Source of the DNA: Paraburkholderia susongensis
Lineage (GTDB): Bacteria > Pseudomonadota > Gammaproteobacteria > Burkholderiales > Burkholderiaceae
Direction: 5' to 3'
DNA length: 64,000 bases
Assembly: GCF_900177725.1 (NCBI RefSeq)
Contig: NZ_FXAT01000010.1
Location: forward strand, 124,001 to 188,000
Shown here piece after piece: positions 16,836 through 26,009 of the stretch (its first letter is position 1; each line of letters opens with the position of its first letter). The notes under the pieces are model-generated. The model saw only the letters and a program-made list of their open reading frames with translations, did not search any database and was not told where the DNA came from. The translations under genes and the position numbers were made by a program.

Positions 16836-17903
16836 TCAGAGATCCGGGACGAGAGCGGCATCGCCGGGAGAGAAAGCCAGCGAAACGGTGTCGCCGCGCT
16901 GCAGCTGCGTGGCGCTCGTGCCGCGCGGCTCGCGAAAATGCACGGCCGCGCCGCTACGGTGCCGCGCGCTGAAATCGATGACATCGCCGAGAAAGATGGC
17001 TTCGTCGAGCGTCACGTCGATGCGCACGTCGTCGTCACGGCAGGCGCGGCGCGCAAGATGCTCGGGGCGCACGCTCACGAAATGCGGCACAGCGGAAGCC
17101 GGCGTGCGTGCATCGGTCCACGACACGCCGAGACCTGGAATCGAGATGCGGCCCCGGGAGTCGAGGTCCGCCGCGAAGAGATTGGTCTGTCCGATGAATT
17201 GCGCGACAAAACGGCTGCACGGGCGGTCGTACATATCGAGCGGGCTGCCCACCTGGGCGATGCGTCCGTCGCGCAGCACCACGATGCGATCGGACATCGC
17301 AAGCGCCTCTCGCTGATCGTGCGTGACATAGACCACGGTGCAGCCGAGCTGATGCTGAATCGATTTGATCTCGAATTGCAGCGCCTCGCGCAGCTTGAGA
17401 TCCAGCGCGCCGAGCGGCTCGTCCATGAGCAGCACAGGCGGTTCGAAAACAATGGCGCGCGCGATCGCCACGCGCTGCTGCTGTCCGCCCGAGAGCTCGC
17501 GCGGCATTCTACCGGCATAAGCCTCGAGCCGGACCGCCTGCAGCGCCCGTTTGACGCGTCCACCGATATCCTTTCTGGACGTGCCGCGCATGCGTAGCGG
17601 AAACGCGATATTTTCCGCTACGCTCATGTGCGGGAAGAGCGAATAGTTTTGAAACACCATCCCGAGGTTTCGGCGCTCCGGCGGCAGTTCCGCCACCGAG
17701 CGTCCGCCGATGCGGATGTCGCCGGAGGTGATCGGCATGAAGCCTGCCAGCGCATTGAGCGCGGTCGTCTTTCCTGATCCGCTGCTGCCCAGAATCGTGA
17801 TGAACTCGCCTGCTTCGACCAACAGCGAGAAATCGTGTAGCGCCGTCACCGCACCATAGCGCTTGACGACGTGGGTGAACTCAATGGTGGATCCGGTCTT
17901 CAT
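16836..17903 (-). CDS. ABC transporter ATP-binding protein, PotA type
   Basis: 355 residues from ATG 17903 (upstream GGGGGCAGAGGCAC). Walker A GSSGSGKTT at about 39-47, Q-loop VFQNYSLFPHMS, signature LSGGQQQRVAIARA, Walker B LLMDEPLGALDLKLR, H-loop VTHDQREALAMSDR. A C-terminal TOBE-type domain follows with SVRPEHLARR. It is the first gene of the seven-gene operon that continues to 10507, and faces the TetR-type gene at 18088. Confidence 0.92.
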   Translation of the reverse strand: MKTGSTIEFTHVVKRYGAVTALHDFSLLVEAGEFITILGSSGSGKTTALNALAGFMPITSGDIRIGGRSVAELPPERRNLGMVFQNYSLFPHMSVAENIAFPLRMRGTSRKDIGGRVKRALQAVRLEAYAGRMPRELSGGQQQRVAIARAIVFEPPVLLMDEPLGALDLKLREALQFEIKSIQHQLGCTVVYVTHDQREALAMSDRIVVLRDGRIAQVGSPLDMYDRPCSRFVAQFIGQTNLFAADLDSRGRISIPGLGVSWTDARTPASAVPHFVSVRPEHLARRACRDDDVRIDVTLDEAIFLGDVIDFSARHRSGAAVHFREPRGTSATQLQRGDTVSLAFSPGDAALVPDL

Positions 17904-17996
17904 GTGCCTCTGCCCCCGGGCTCGATCGTGTTTGCAAGGCCGCCCGACACACATTTCTGATTCATGCGGATGCGCGGTCATGTAAAATAACGGAAT

Positions 17997-18027
17997 GTTC
18001 ATTTTTGAACACTTCGTCATTTACGAA
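17997..18027. promoter_or_regulatory. Candidate operator pair for the divergent TetR regulator
   Basis: Two short inverted repeats lie side by side: GTTCA-N4-TGAAC at 17997-18010 and TTCGT-N5-ACGAA at 18013-18027. The region is AT-rich between the divergent potA-type operon and the TetR gene, and an AT-rich TATAAAAAAT follows at 18035. Position and symmetry suggest regulator binding; the owner is inferred. Confidence 0.45.
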
Positions 18028-18087
18028 CAGTAGGTATAAAAAATTTCCGCGTCAAGGGGGGTTTCCCTTCGCTGCAAGGAGTGGTCA

Positions 18088-18831
18088 ATGTCCACGGAAG
18101 AAGTTGCGCTGCAGGCGAGCGAATCGCCACTGGAAGGACTGGTGATCAGGGAAGGCGAGCGCTTCGACGAGTTGCTCGATCTCAAGAGCCGGGATCGCAA
18201 GCTGCCCAAACGCGAGCGCACGCGCTGCGCGGTCATGGCGTGCCTTGCGCGGCAACTGCTGGCCGATCCGGGCAGACGACCGTTGATCGAGACGATCCTC
18301 AACGACACGGGATTGTCCCGCGGTACCTTCTATAACTATTTCGACGATATCGACGTTGCCGTCGAAGCGGTTCTCGTCGCGTTTTTCAGGGCCTTGTGGT
18401 CGCCTCCCGCAACTCGCCGCAACAAGGAATCACCGACGAAAGAAACAGACGCGGTCTTTGCCGCCAACCTGTGGTATTGCCAGGCCTATGAAACCAATGC
18501 GGGCCTGTTTGCGGCTTTCTCGCATGTGTCGGCGTACACACCTTCATTAGTACGGATGCGGGAAGAAATGAATGCGGTGTGGGTGGACCGGGTGATAGAG
18601 GCGGTCAGCCGCGATCACGGCGTGAAGTTCAACGCTACCTTGCGCCGCGATTTTCGCGGGGCACTGCGGCTGCTCATCGCGATGTCCATCGAGGCGCTAC
18701 GTGAGCGGCATGTGCATCACGATCAGTTGCTTACGTCCTCCTTCCGCGACGCGCAAGAACTCGCTGCTGGACTCACTAAGGTCTGGAATGACGTAATCAA
18801 TGCATACGTTGCACGATCGACGATCGAATGA
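18088..18831 (+). CDS. TetR family transcriptional regulator
   Basis: 247 residues. The N-terminal extension of about 50 residues precedes the DNA-binding domain, whose recognition helix is TGLSRGTFYNYFDDID (about 81-96). The ligand-binding domain is all-helical, ending in KVWNDVINAYVARS. Divergent from the Pot-type transporter/acyl-CoA operon, it is the obvious candidate regulator, probably a repressor released by the substrate or its CoA ester (inference). The long N-terminus is unusual for TetR proteins. Confidence 0.88.
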   Translation: MSTEEVALQASESPLEGLVIREGERFDELLDLKSRDRKLPKRERTRCAVMACLARQLLADPGRRPLIETILNDTGLSRGTFYNYFDDIDVAVEAVLVAFFRALWSPPATRRNKESPTKETDAVFAANLWYCQAYETNAGLFAAFSHVSAYTPSLVRMREEMNAVWVDRVIEAVSRDHGVKFNATLRRDFRGALRLLIAMSIEALRERHVHHDQLLTSSFRDAQELAAGLTKVWNDVINAYVARSTIE

Positions 18832-18952
18832 GGGTTTGAAGCCGAAAAGTGTCTTGACGAACATAGCCATGCGGATTTTGTCGCCCGTTCGATGGAACTG
18901 ACCTACGCTGTTCAAGTTTGGAAGGAGAATTTCGAATGCGGAGGGGACTGAC

Positions 18953-19399
18953 ATGGGAATTGACAAGACCGAATCAGGCGAGCCGATCCAGACTGGTCAA
19001 TTAAGCATCCGGTATCTGCTTGACGGGACTGCGACTGGCGGCATGGGCGTGTTCGAATTGACCGTGCTCCCGGGAGCACACGTGCCACCACCCCATAGCC
19101 ACACGCTCAACGAGGAGTATGTCTATGTGCTGGAAGGTGTGCTTCGGTACTCCGTGGACGGCACCGCCCGCGATCTGGCGCCGAGGGAATGGATGCATTC
19201 CCCGCGTGGCTCCGTCCATCATTTCAGCAACCCGCACGATGTCCCCGCGCTCGCGCTGATCGTCCTGACACCGGATATCGGGATGCAGTATTTTCGCGAT
19301 GTTGCCGCGATTTTCAATACCGGTGATGTGCCGGATCGCGCAAGACTCATGGATGTCATGTCGAGGTACGGACTGGTGCCGGCGGCACCGCCTCAATGA
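18953..19399 (+). CDS. Cupin domain protein
   Basis: 148 residues forming a single cupin barrel. Motif 1 has the metal-type ligands in PPPHSHTLNEEYVYVLEG (His, His, Glu) and motif 2 in SPRGSVHHFSNP (His). A strong GGAGGGGA ribosome site precedes the ATG. No enzyme can be named: small single-domain cupins include isomerases, dioxygenases and sugar-binding proteins. The gene stands alone after the TetR regulator. Confidence 0.8.
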   Translation: MGIDKTESGEPIQTGQLSIRYLLDGTATGGMGVFELTVLPGAHVPPPHSHTLNEEYVYVLEGVLRYSVDGTARDLAPREWMHSPRGSVHHFSNPHDVPALALIVLTPDIGMQYFRDVAAIFNTGDVPDRARLMDVMSRYGLVPAAPPQ

Positions 19400-19423
19400 A
19401 CTCGAGTAAGGAATGAGGCTCCC

Positions 19424-19630
19424 TTGAACGTGGGCTGCAAGGCAACGCCATCGATCTTCAGCCAGATCGATGCAAAGCGCGCGACCGAGGACAAGCAGTT
19501 CTTCCCGAGATTCATGGCGGCGTTTCCCGAACTACACGAGCATCATCCGCATCCGAAGGGGTTTTACCGCATCAGTGTGGGTCACATCGTAGGTCCACTT
19601 GAAGCCAGCCGACGATCACGGGATGAATGA
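19424..19630 (+). other. Short open frame of doubtful coding status
   Basis: A 68-codon frame beginning with TTG and containing FPELHEHHPHPKGFYRI. It has a weak start, no homologue that I recognise and no good ribosome site. It could be a small gene following the cupin or a remnant. The remaining bases up to 19684 contain nothing else recognisable. Confidence 0.2.
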
Positions 19631-19684
19631 CCACTGCGCAAACTCATGACTCTCCGTGCCAGCGCGCGAAAGACGAGACGCCTC

Positions 19685-20668
19685 CTATCGCAACCTTGCC
19701 TGGAAAAACCGCACGACATCGGCGTTGAAATATTCATGGAACGCTGCGCGGTCGAAGCCCGGCAGGCTGGTACAGATTTCCGGCATCTTTCGGGACAGGC
19801 GGGCATCGCAAGGTGGCAGGAAGTCGTAGTGGCCTGCGTTGGCGACCACGTGATATTCGGGCGGCCGGGGCAGGTCGGTACGTACCGCTTCGTCATAGTA
19901 GGGATGTGGTTGATGACGATCCTCGGCTGCTCGCCAGATCTGGATCGGGGCGCGCACACTGCTTAGCCCTGCGCGGCCGAAGGTGAAGCCGAACGCGGGC
20001 GCGGCGACGACTATGGCCTTGATGCGCGGATCGTGAACCCAGACGCTGGCGGGAACATCCGCGTCGAAATGCGGATCGACGCCGGCATGCTTCAGGACCT
20101 CGCATAGGTCGTGCTCCGGATGGGCCGCGCAATACGGGGCGATCTTCGAAAGGTCGGGGATTCCGCCTGCGGCCACGAGCACGGTGAAGCCACCGTTGGA
20201 AAAGCCGAACGCGCCGACGCGGGCCGCATCGAGCCGCCCGTGCCAGGGCCACTCGTCGAGCATGTAGTCCACCAGCCGGTGAAGCTGAGCGGGGCGGCGC
20301 CACAGCTGCAAGACATGGCTCTGGTCGTCGAACGTGTCGCCGGCGTGACTGACTGCCGCCGCCACGAAGCCCGCGTGAGCCAAAGCGAGAGCCGTGTCGT
20401 AGTGGCTGTCGTACCCTCCTCCGCCGCCATGCGAGATCACCACCAGCGGCAGGTGAGAGCCAGCGATCGGAGCGCCCGGCGCCACAGTCTGAGTGAACGC
20501 GCCCAAGGCATGCGGTGTCGCCGGCGCGTTGGTGGGATACCAGATCCCGGCCGTTAGCGGTGGCTCCGTGCCATTCGCTATCTTGACCTCCTCGAAACCG
20601 ACATCGGCGGCGAAGGCTCGCGCGATGACCAGGAAAAAAAGCGTGGCGATCACGGCCATGAATCTCAC
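19685..20668 (-). CDS. Secreted alpha/beta hydrolase (dienelactone hydrolase/PAF-acetylhydrolase-like)
   Basis: 327 residues with a signal peptide (MRFMAVIATLFFLVIARAFA). The oxyanion strand is LPLVVISHGGGGGYDSHYD, the nucleophile elbow GFSNGGF (Ser at about 176) and the likely catalytic His sits in NAGHYDFLPPC. The family hydrolyses esters or lipids, acting outside the inner membrane here. It is a single gene; function beyond hydrolase is not determinable. Confidence 0.82.
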   Translation of the reverse strand: MRFMAVIATLFFLVIARAFAADVGFEEVKIANGTEPPLTAGIWYPTNAPATPHALGAFTQTVAPGAPIAGSHLPLVVISHGGGGGYDSHYDTALALAHAGFVAAAVSHAGDTFDDQSHVLQLWRRPAQLHRLVDYMLDEWPWHGRLDAARVGAFGFSNGGFTVLVAAGGIPDLSKIAPYCAAHPEHDLCEVLKHAGVDPHFDADVPASVWVHDPRIKAIVVAAPAFGFTFGRAGLSSVRAPIQIWRAAEDRHQPHPYYDEAVRTDLPRPPEYHVVANAGHYDFLPPCDARLSRKMPEICTSLPGFDRAAFHEYFNADVVRFFQARLR

Positions 20669-20883
20669 GGTGGCCTCCTTTGTTGCCGTCCGGATCGAAC
20701 GGTATCAAGTGAGCATTTCGAAACGGATGGTATTAGTGCCTGGATTTCTCGATGGATGTAAACGTTACTTCGTCGGCCTAAGCGTCCAGTGGCAGTGAGT
20801 TCCCCGAAGACTGGCCAAGCGGCGAAAAGCAGGCAAGCCGCGCCGTGCGCCGTTATGGCATCCGTTCCATTTCCTGCAGGCCG

Positions 20884-21261
20884 TCAAGCTGGGTGACTGG
20901 TCGAAAACCTACGCGCCGCGATCAGGACGGGCAGCAGTTGCCTTCCCATCTCTGACAATTGATATTCGACCCGCAGGGGCTTCTCACGGAAATCGATTCT
21001 CTCGACCAGGCCATCGACCGCTAGTTCGCGGAGATGCTGGGTTAGCATTTTTTGCGAAATGCCTGGCAAGTCCCGCTTCAACTGCAAGGTGCGCATAGAC
21101 GGGTCGGCGTAAAGCCTGAAGAGGATTGGCAGCTTCCAGCGGCCGTGGATCATCCGTATCACTCTGGTCACGTGCGCAACCGAACCGTCGGGCCCTAGAC
21201 AGACCTCCCGTTCCTCCTGCGAGGTAGGCACATAAAGGTGCGTACTTGTTCCATCCATCAT
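20884..21261 (-). CDS. HxlR family winged-helix regulator
   Basis: 125 residues with the family core HGRWKLPILFRL, then LKRDLPGISQKMLTQHLREL (recognition helix, residues 63-82) and the wing VERIDFREKPLRVEYQLSEMG. A good ribosome site (GGGGAG) lies just before the ATG. It is divergent from the SDR oxidoreductase at 21311 with only 49 bases between starts, so it probably controls that gene. The Cys often seen near the N-terminus of redox-sensing HxlR proteins is present in EVCLGPDG. Confidence 0.9.
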   Translation of the reverse strand: MMDGTSTHLYVPTSQEEREVCLGPDGSVAHVTRVIRMIHGRWKLPILFRLYADPSMRTLQLKRDLPGISQKMLTQHLRELAVDGLVERIDFREKPLRVEYQLSEMGRQLLPVLIAARRFSTSHPA

Positions 21262-21310
21262 CTCCCCCTACGCTGAGAAAATTCCTGCAACTTGAAATGA
21301 GGCACATGCA

Positions 21311-22126
21311 ATGGACTTGCGATTGTATGGCAAGAAAGCGCTGGTCACCGGAAGCAGCAAAGGGATTGGCGAAGCCATTGCCAGGAAACTCGCGCTAGAG
21401 AAGGCGACCGTCATCGTTCATGGTCGCGATAAAGCGCAGGCAGAGAAAGTAGCCAATGACATCACCGCGCAGGGCGGCCACGCCTATGTCGTAGTTGGAG
21501 ATTTGACACGCGATGACGACGTGCATCGATTGATCGAGAATGCGGAAAAGCTCGCAGGCAGTATCGATATCCTGGTCAACAACGCCGGAGGTTCGGGTGG
21601 CTCAAAGGAGAACTGGGAAAACACACAGGCCGCCTCGTGGGCATCCGCCTATGATCGCAACGTCCTGGCTGCGCTTCGCGTCACTACACGATTGTTGCCT
21701 AACATGCGGCAAGCGAAATGGGGACGAGTAATCAATATTTCGAGCCTCGCCGCGACGATGGCGCAGCCGACTGCACCGGACTATTCGGCGAGCAAAGCAG
21801 CTATAAACGCCATGACTGCGTCGATGGCGAAGGCAGTGGCGACAGACGGGGTCACCGTCAATGCCGTCTCTCCCGGCACGATACACAGTTCTGCTCTCGA
21901 TAGCCGTTTCCGTGAAGTCGCTGTGGAACGCGGCGTGGCGGATAAGGACGCACCCTGGGAGGTTATCGAGCGTGCCGTCCTGCCGATGTTCGCTCAGGTT
22001 CCCGTGGGCCGGGTTGGTCGGCTGGATGAAATTGCGGATGCCGTCGCTTTCCTCGCCAGCCCACTTGCGGGATACATAACCGGCATGAATCTGCGAATCG
22101 ACGGCGGTCTATCGCCCTGTCTATAA
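21311..22126 (+). CDS. Short-chain dehydrogenase/reductase
   Basis: 271 residues with the classical SDR motifs: TGSSKGIGEAIA (cofactor glycines), NNAGG, the catalytic Ser in INISSLAA and YSASKAAINAM (Tyr and Lys). HGRDK after the second strand suggests NADP(H). The C-terminus ITGMNLRIDGGLSPCL is typical of the FabG-like group. It reduces or oxidises an unidentified carbonyl/alcohol and is probably controlled by the divergent HxlR protein. Confidence 0.9.
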   Translation: MDLRLYGKKALVTGSSKGIGEAIARKLALEKATVIVHGRDKAQAEKVANDITAQGGHAYVVVGDLTRDDDVHRLIENAEKLAGSIDILVNNAGGSGGSKENWENTQAASWASAYDRNVLAALRVTTRLLPNMRQAKWGRVINISSLAATMAQPTAPDYSASKAAINAMTASMAKAVATDGVTVNAVSPGTIHSSALDSRFREVAVERGVADKDAPWEVIERAVLPMFAQVPVGRVGRLDEIADAVAFLASPLAGYITGMNLRIDGGLSPCL

Positions 22127-22342
22127 GCTTCTGGCACTTCGCCACCAAGAAGCGCGGCAGCGCTGGCGTACCTCGGAAGCGGTCGTTGCTCTGTCCAGCC
22201 TCCTTCGCAAAGCTTGCGCCCCACGCTTCCCCTCAGACCACGACGAATCAGGCAAACACCGTCCACCGCGGGGCGCAATCCAGACATGCGCAAGTATCAA
22301 TAGAGCATCGCCTACCTCGACGCCCATCAATCAACATCGCTC

Positions 22343-22753
22343 CTATCCGGCCAACGGTGCGAGACGTTGCTCAATAGCCGCTTCGTCCTTCTTTCGCTCC
22401 GTCAATCTGTTCGACACTCCCATGACTCCGCGCACCGAGCGTGCTGCGTTGCCGGCGCGCGAGATTTGCCAGCTCTCCGGCACCGTCCCTGTGAGCGTAA
22501 CGACGCCGCGGTGCGCCCTGATGCGAATTCCCGAATCATCCATCTCCGGTACACGCCGCAAGGCGCGGCGAACGTCGCGAATAATCGCATCATCCGATCG
22601 GGCTCCTGGCCTCGACGTCGAGACCGCCACCATGTGCGCGGCTGCCCCGGCCGGCGCGCTCACCACGGCTTGAGCATTCGCATAGGTCGCGCAACTCGCG
22701 ATGAGCGCAACCCATGCCGCGCCGATTATTCTCTTCGTACCGTTTGTATTCAT
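22343..22753 (-). CDS. BON domain periplasmic protein
   Basis: 136 residues from ATG 22753, which has a strong AGAGGAG site. A signal peptide (TKRIIGAAWVALIASCATYANAQA) is followed by one BON domain: DDAIIRDVRRALRRVP, IRAHRGVVTLTGTVPES and AGNAARSVRGVMGVSNRL. BON domains bind membranes or polymers and occur in OsmY-like envelope stress proteins. The 216 bases to the SDR gene and the 334 bases upstream (22754-23087) hold no recognisable gene or site. Confidence 0.82.
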   Translation of the reverse strand: MNTNGTKRIIGAAWVALIASCATYANAQAVVSAPAGAAAHMVAVSTSRPGARSDDAIIRDVRRALRRVPEMDDSGIRIRAHRGVVTLTGTVPESWQISRAGNAARSVRGVMGVSNRLTERKKDEAAIEQRLAPLAG

Positions 22754-23087
22754 GCTGCTCCTCTGGTTTTTCAGCTTGGCAGTGCAAAGACGGAAGAGCC
22801 TGGCGTGGCTCCACCGTTCATCACGCGGTCGACGGATTTTGTTGCACTTTTGTGAACTTGCCCCACGCGGCAAATCGAGTCGCTCAAGCGCGCAGTGTCC
22901 CTCCGAGGGGTTCACCAAAGTGTCCCCCGTATCTTACGCATCTTCGTCAACGTGGCAATGCGCGTTTTCGTCCAGCCTCAATTTCAAGCCGAATGCGAAT
23001 GCCAACGAGCCTGGTCGTCCCGCAACTTCCCGCCAGAAGCGCGCGTCCACGTCCGCCCTTCGTCCGGCTCATCATTCAACGCGCTGC

Positions 23088-24302
23088 TCACCCCTTCCCT
23101 GACGGATTAAACACGCCTCGATCATAAGCGTCGCAATACGTCTTCCAGTCGGCGGCCACCTGGGTCTCGCACTGCGTCGCGAGGTCGATCAGCGGCAACT
23201 GCCAGTCGCGCCGATTGCCGAACGCGATCAGGTCATCGGTGATCGCCGACTTTTGCCGGCCACTGCTGCGCAGATGCGCCCACGCGCTCAACTGGGCCAT
23301 GCTATTGATGACTTCCTCGAGTCGCGGCAGCTTGCCGTCCCAGTCGGCGAGCGCAACGCGGTCTTCCGACGGCTGCAGACTGCGCAGCACATACGGGCGC
23401 TTGTTGAAGTCGACCGCGCGCAAAAAAGCCTGCGACACCGCCTGATTACGCTGCTGCACGTCGACGACGCGTTGCGCCTCGCTGCGCCACTTCGGCTGCG
23501 TGACATTCACGTGCGGGCTGACCGACGACGGCAGCGCCTCTTTCAGATCGATCAGATAGTTGCCGTCCGGCGAGCCCTTGCCTTCGACCAGAATCACGTA
23601 ACGATCGACACCCAGGCTGCCGGTGCCGGCGATGCGCCGCGCGACATCGAGCGTGCGATAAAACTCGGGATTGGGCTCGCTCGCCGCGAGCTTCTGCATG
23701 AACTGCGTGACGGCCTCGCGCTGTTCGTCGCTTACCGGCAGCGCTTTCTTGCCGTCCACCTTGAGCACGCGGGTCTTGCCTTTGAGCACCGTGCGCCGGT
23801 CCAGGTGCGCGGCGCGCGTGCGGCTCGCCAGCGCATCGAACAGATCGCGCACCATGCCGGTCGCGAGTTCCGCTTCGATCCAGCGCGACTTGCCGAAGGC
23901 GAGCGCCGCGCCGTATGCATCGAGCGCGGTATGGCAAAGCGCGAGCGCCTGCGCGCGGCTCAGCTTCAGATCGGCCGCGCCGACCAGCACGCTCGTGAGC
24001 AAGCGCACGAGTTCGTAGGGGCTCGGTGCGAGGCAGGCTTCGTCGAAATCGTTGTTGTCGAAATAGACGAGGCGGTTGTCGCCCTTGTAGCTGCCGAAGT
24101 TCTCCAGATGCATGTCGCCGCAGATCCATACTGTCGGCGCATCGTCGAGCACCTTCGCGCGCGGCAACCGTTCATAGAACAGATGGCAGGTGCCGCGTAG
24201 AAACACGAACGGCGAGCCGCGCATGGCTTTGTATTTCATCGCGAGCCGTTCGGGGTCGCGGCCGGCGTTGAAACTGGCGATGGTCTTCGCGATGTCGGAC
24301 AT
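23088..24302 (-). CDS. DUF2252 domain protein
   Basis: 404 residues from ATG 24302 (GGAGCCCCT site). Characteristic segments are the N-terminal FVFLRGTCHLFY, WICGDMHLENFGSYKG, YFDNNDFDEACLAPSPYEL, then GTGSLGVDRYVILVEGKG and LRSLQPSEDRV. The GD-H-NFG and D-ND-FD motifs resemble those of aminoglycoside-phosphotransferase-like kinases, so a kinase-like fold is plausible. No function is established. The 338 bases upstream (24303-24640), between it and the DapA-family gene, show nothing recognisable. Confidence 0.85.
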   Translation of the reverse strand: MSDIAKTIASFNAGRDPERLAMKYKAMRGSPFVFLRGTCHLFYERLPRAKVLDDAPTVWICGDMHLENFGSYKGDNRLVYFDNNDFDEACLAPSPYELVRLLTSVLVGAADLKLSRAQALALCHTALDAYGAALAFGKSRWIEAELATGMVRDLFDALASRTRAAHLDRRTVLKGKTRVLKVDGKKALPVSDEQREAVTQFMQKLAASEPNPEFYRTLDVARRIAGTGSLGVDRYVILVEGKGSPDGNYLIDLKEALPSSVSPHVNVTQPKWRSEAQRVVDVQQRNQAVSQAFLRAVDFNKRPYVLRSLQPSEDRVALADWDGKLPRLEEVINSMAQLSAWAHLRSSGRQKSAITDDLIAFGNRRDWQLPLIDLATQCETQVAADWKTYCDAYDRGVFNPSGKG

Positions 24303-24640
24303 AGGGGCTCCGTTGAATGAGTGGCGGGTGGGGGTGGCGGGGGCAATGAATCCGCGCGCGCACGCAGGTTGAGCGGCCGCACGTGAATCATGCCATCGCG
24401 CGGGCTGTCGATGTCGGCTATTAGCGTCAGCGTCACGGCGACCTTGCCAGGCATCCGGATGGCGCAATCTGTTGCGGATGCGCGCCCCCACTTGATCGGG
24501 CAACGCACCTGTCATCGCGCCAGCTGCGCCACCCTGCGCTCAATCGGTCTCCCGCGTACCAAACTTTCGCCGATACGCCCCCGGACTCGTCAACGCAATG
24601 AGCCGGAAATGCCGAAGGACGAACCGCCGTATCAGATACG

Positions 24641-25549
24641 TCACGCAGGCGACGCGTGAAAATCCAGTCCGGCCAACGCGGTGAGCTGCTTCGACAACGC
24701 GTCGCTCGCGCGCGTCATCGGCATGCGTAGCTCGTTGCGGACCCAACCCTCTGCCGCGAGCAGGGCTTTTACCGGAGCGGGGTTCGGTTCGGCGAACGCG
24801 AGCTGGATCTGCGGTACGAGCGCCTGAAAAATCCGCCGGCCTTCGGCGAGACGACCGTCGGTAAGCGCACGGTGCAGCGCGACGAAACGCTCGGGCCGCC
24901 AATGCGCGGACGCCGCGATCGCCCCGCTGCCGCCAAGACATAGCGTGCTGAAAATCGCGAGGTCCTCCCCCGCCAGCACCTGCAGGCGGCCGTCGAGAAT
25001 CAGCGCGAGCGTGGTCTCGAGCGAGCCCGCGCAATCCTTGATCGCCTGAATCCGCGGATGCGCCGCGAGCGTGAGCAGCGTGTCGAGTTCGAGCCGCACG
25101 CCGGTGCGCTGCGGAATGTCGTACAGCACGACGGGATGCGCGCTCGCGTCGGCCAGCGCGCCGAAATGACCGACGATGCCGGTTTGCGCAGGCCGGGTGT
25201 AATACGGCGCGGCAATCAGCACACCGGCGATCGGCAGCGGATTCAGCTGCTCGATCCGCGCCCGCATGCTCGCCGTGTGATTGCCCGACACACCGGCCAG
25301 CACCGGCAGCGCGCGCCGCTGCGGTGTTGCGCTTGCAGCGGCGTGGGCCGCGTCGAGAATCGTCGCGAGCACGGCGTCCTGCTCCGCGGCGTCGAGCGTG
25401 GCCGGCTCGCCGGTGGTGCCGAGCGCGACGAGACCGGCCACGCCCGCCTCGGCATAGCGGCGCACGAGCGCGCGCAACGCGGCGTGATCGACCGCGCCGT
25501 CGGCGAACGGCGTAATCAGCGGAATCCAGATACCCGAGAAATCAGACAT
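24641..25549 (-). CDS. Dihydrodipicolinate synthase/N-acetylneuraminate lyase family protein
   Basis: 302 residues from ATG 25549 (GAGG site). TIM-barrel aldolase: GTTGEPATL (pyruvate carboxylate binding), VVLYDIPQRTG (Tyr of the proton relay) and the Schiff-base Lys in IQAIKDCAGS. It condenses or cleaves pyruvate-linked compounds. It is divergent from the HTH-fused aspartate carbamoyltransferase. A specialised role rather than lysine biosynthesis is possible, but the sequence does not settle it. Confidence 0.85.
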   Translation of the reverse strand: MSDFSGIWIPLITPFADGAVDHAALRALVRRYAEAGVAGLVALGTTGEPATLDAAEQDAVLATILDAAHAAASATPQRRALPVLAGVSGNHTASMRARIEQLNPLPIAGVLIAAPYYTRPAQTGIVGHFGALADASAHPVVLYDIPQRTGVRLELDTLLTLAAHPRIQAIKDCAGSLETTLALILDGRLQVLAGEDLAIFSTLCLGGSGAIAASAHWRPERFVALHRALTDGRLAEGRRIFQALVPQIQLAFAEPNPAPVKALLAAEGWVRNELRMPMTRASDALSKQLTALAGLDFHASPA

Positions 25550-25929
25550 GTTTTCTACCTCGATGACGACCGTATCGAATCCGGTCAGCGGTGCGAGGGA
25601 GAAAACAGAAGGCCGCATGGGGGCGGTCGACCGGCCGTTCCGTCGCACATCTGACGACGGAACAGCGTGCTCCGGTCAGATGAGCGGCTGTTTTTTGGCT
25701 TTGGCGCCAACGTTGAGCGAGCAGCGGTTCGCGCGGGCGATGCTGTCGCCACGCGAAGCGTCCACGCGTACTGACGCCACGCTCGGGAAAGCGGCGCGGG
25801 CGGAAGTCGGCGGACGGAGCCGGAACGTTGGGCCGGAGTGCATGAACCGCAGTGTAACCGCGTCAGCCGCGCGGCGGGCAATGGAGCGCAATTTCGGCGC
25901 GCCGTTCAGGCGGCTCGCGCGAAAATCGC

Positions 25930-25957
25930 TTGACTTCTGCCACGCGGAAACTAATAT
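25930..25957 (+). promoter_or_regulatory. Promoter of the HTH-aspartate carbamoyltransferase gene
   Basis: TTGACT at 25930-25935 and TAATAT at 25952-25957, 16 bases apart: a good sigma-70 match giving a 5' leader of about 45 bases. The palindrome at 25957-25969 begins at the last base of the -10 box. The rest of the 460-base gap (25550-25929) contains no recognisable feature. Confidence 0.65.
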
Positions 25958-25969
25958 ACGCACCGCGTA
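25957..25969. promoter_or_regulatory. Palindrome TACGC-N3-GCGTA at the promoter (site 1)
   Basis: TACGC ACC GCGTA, perfect 5-3-5 inverted repeat overlapping the -10/+1 region. A second copy with the same left flank (AATATACGC) occurs at 26216-26228. A protein bound here would block transcription start. Confidence 0.5.
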
Positions 25970-26009
25970 CATTTTTCGTCCTCCACCTCCTTTTCAAACA
26001 GGTGCCCTC

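Noticed and set aside
22754..22918. Longer start for the BON protein at 22918
   Set aside because: The extension has no ribosome site and lacks a signal peptide; the ATG at 22753 has a strong site and a signal peptide.
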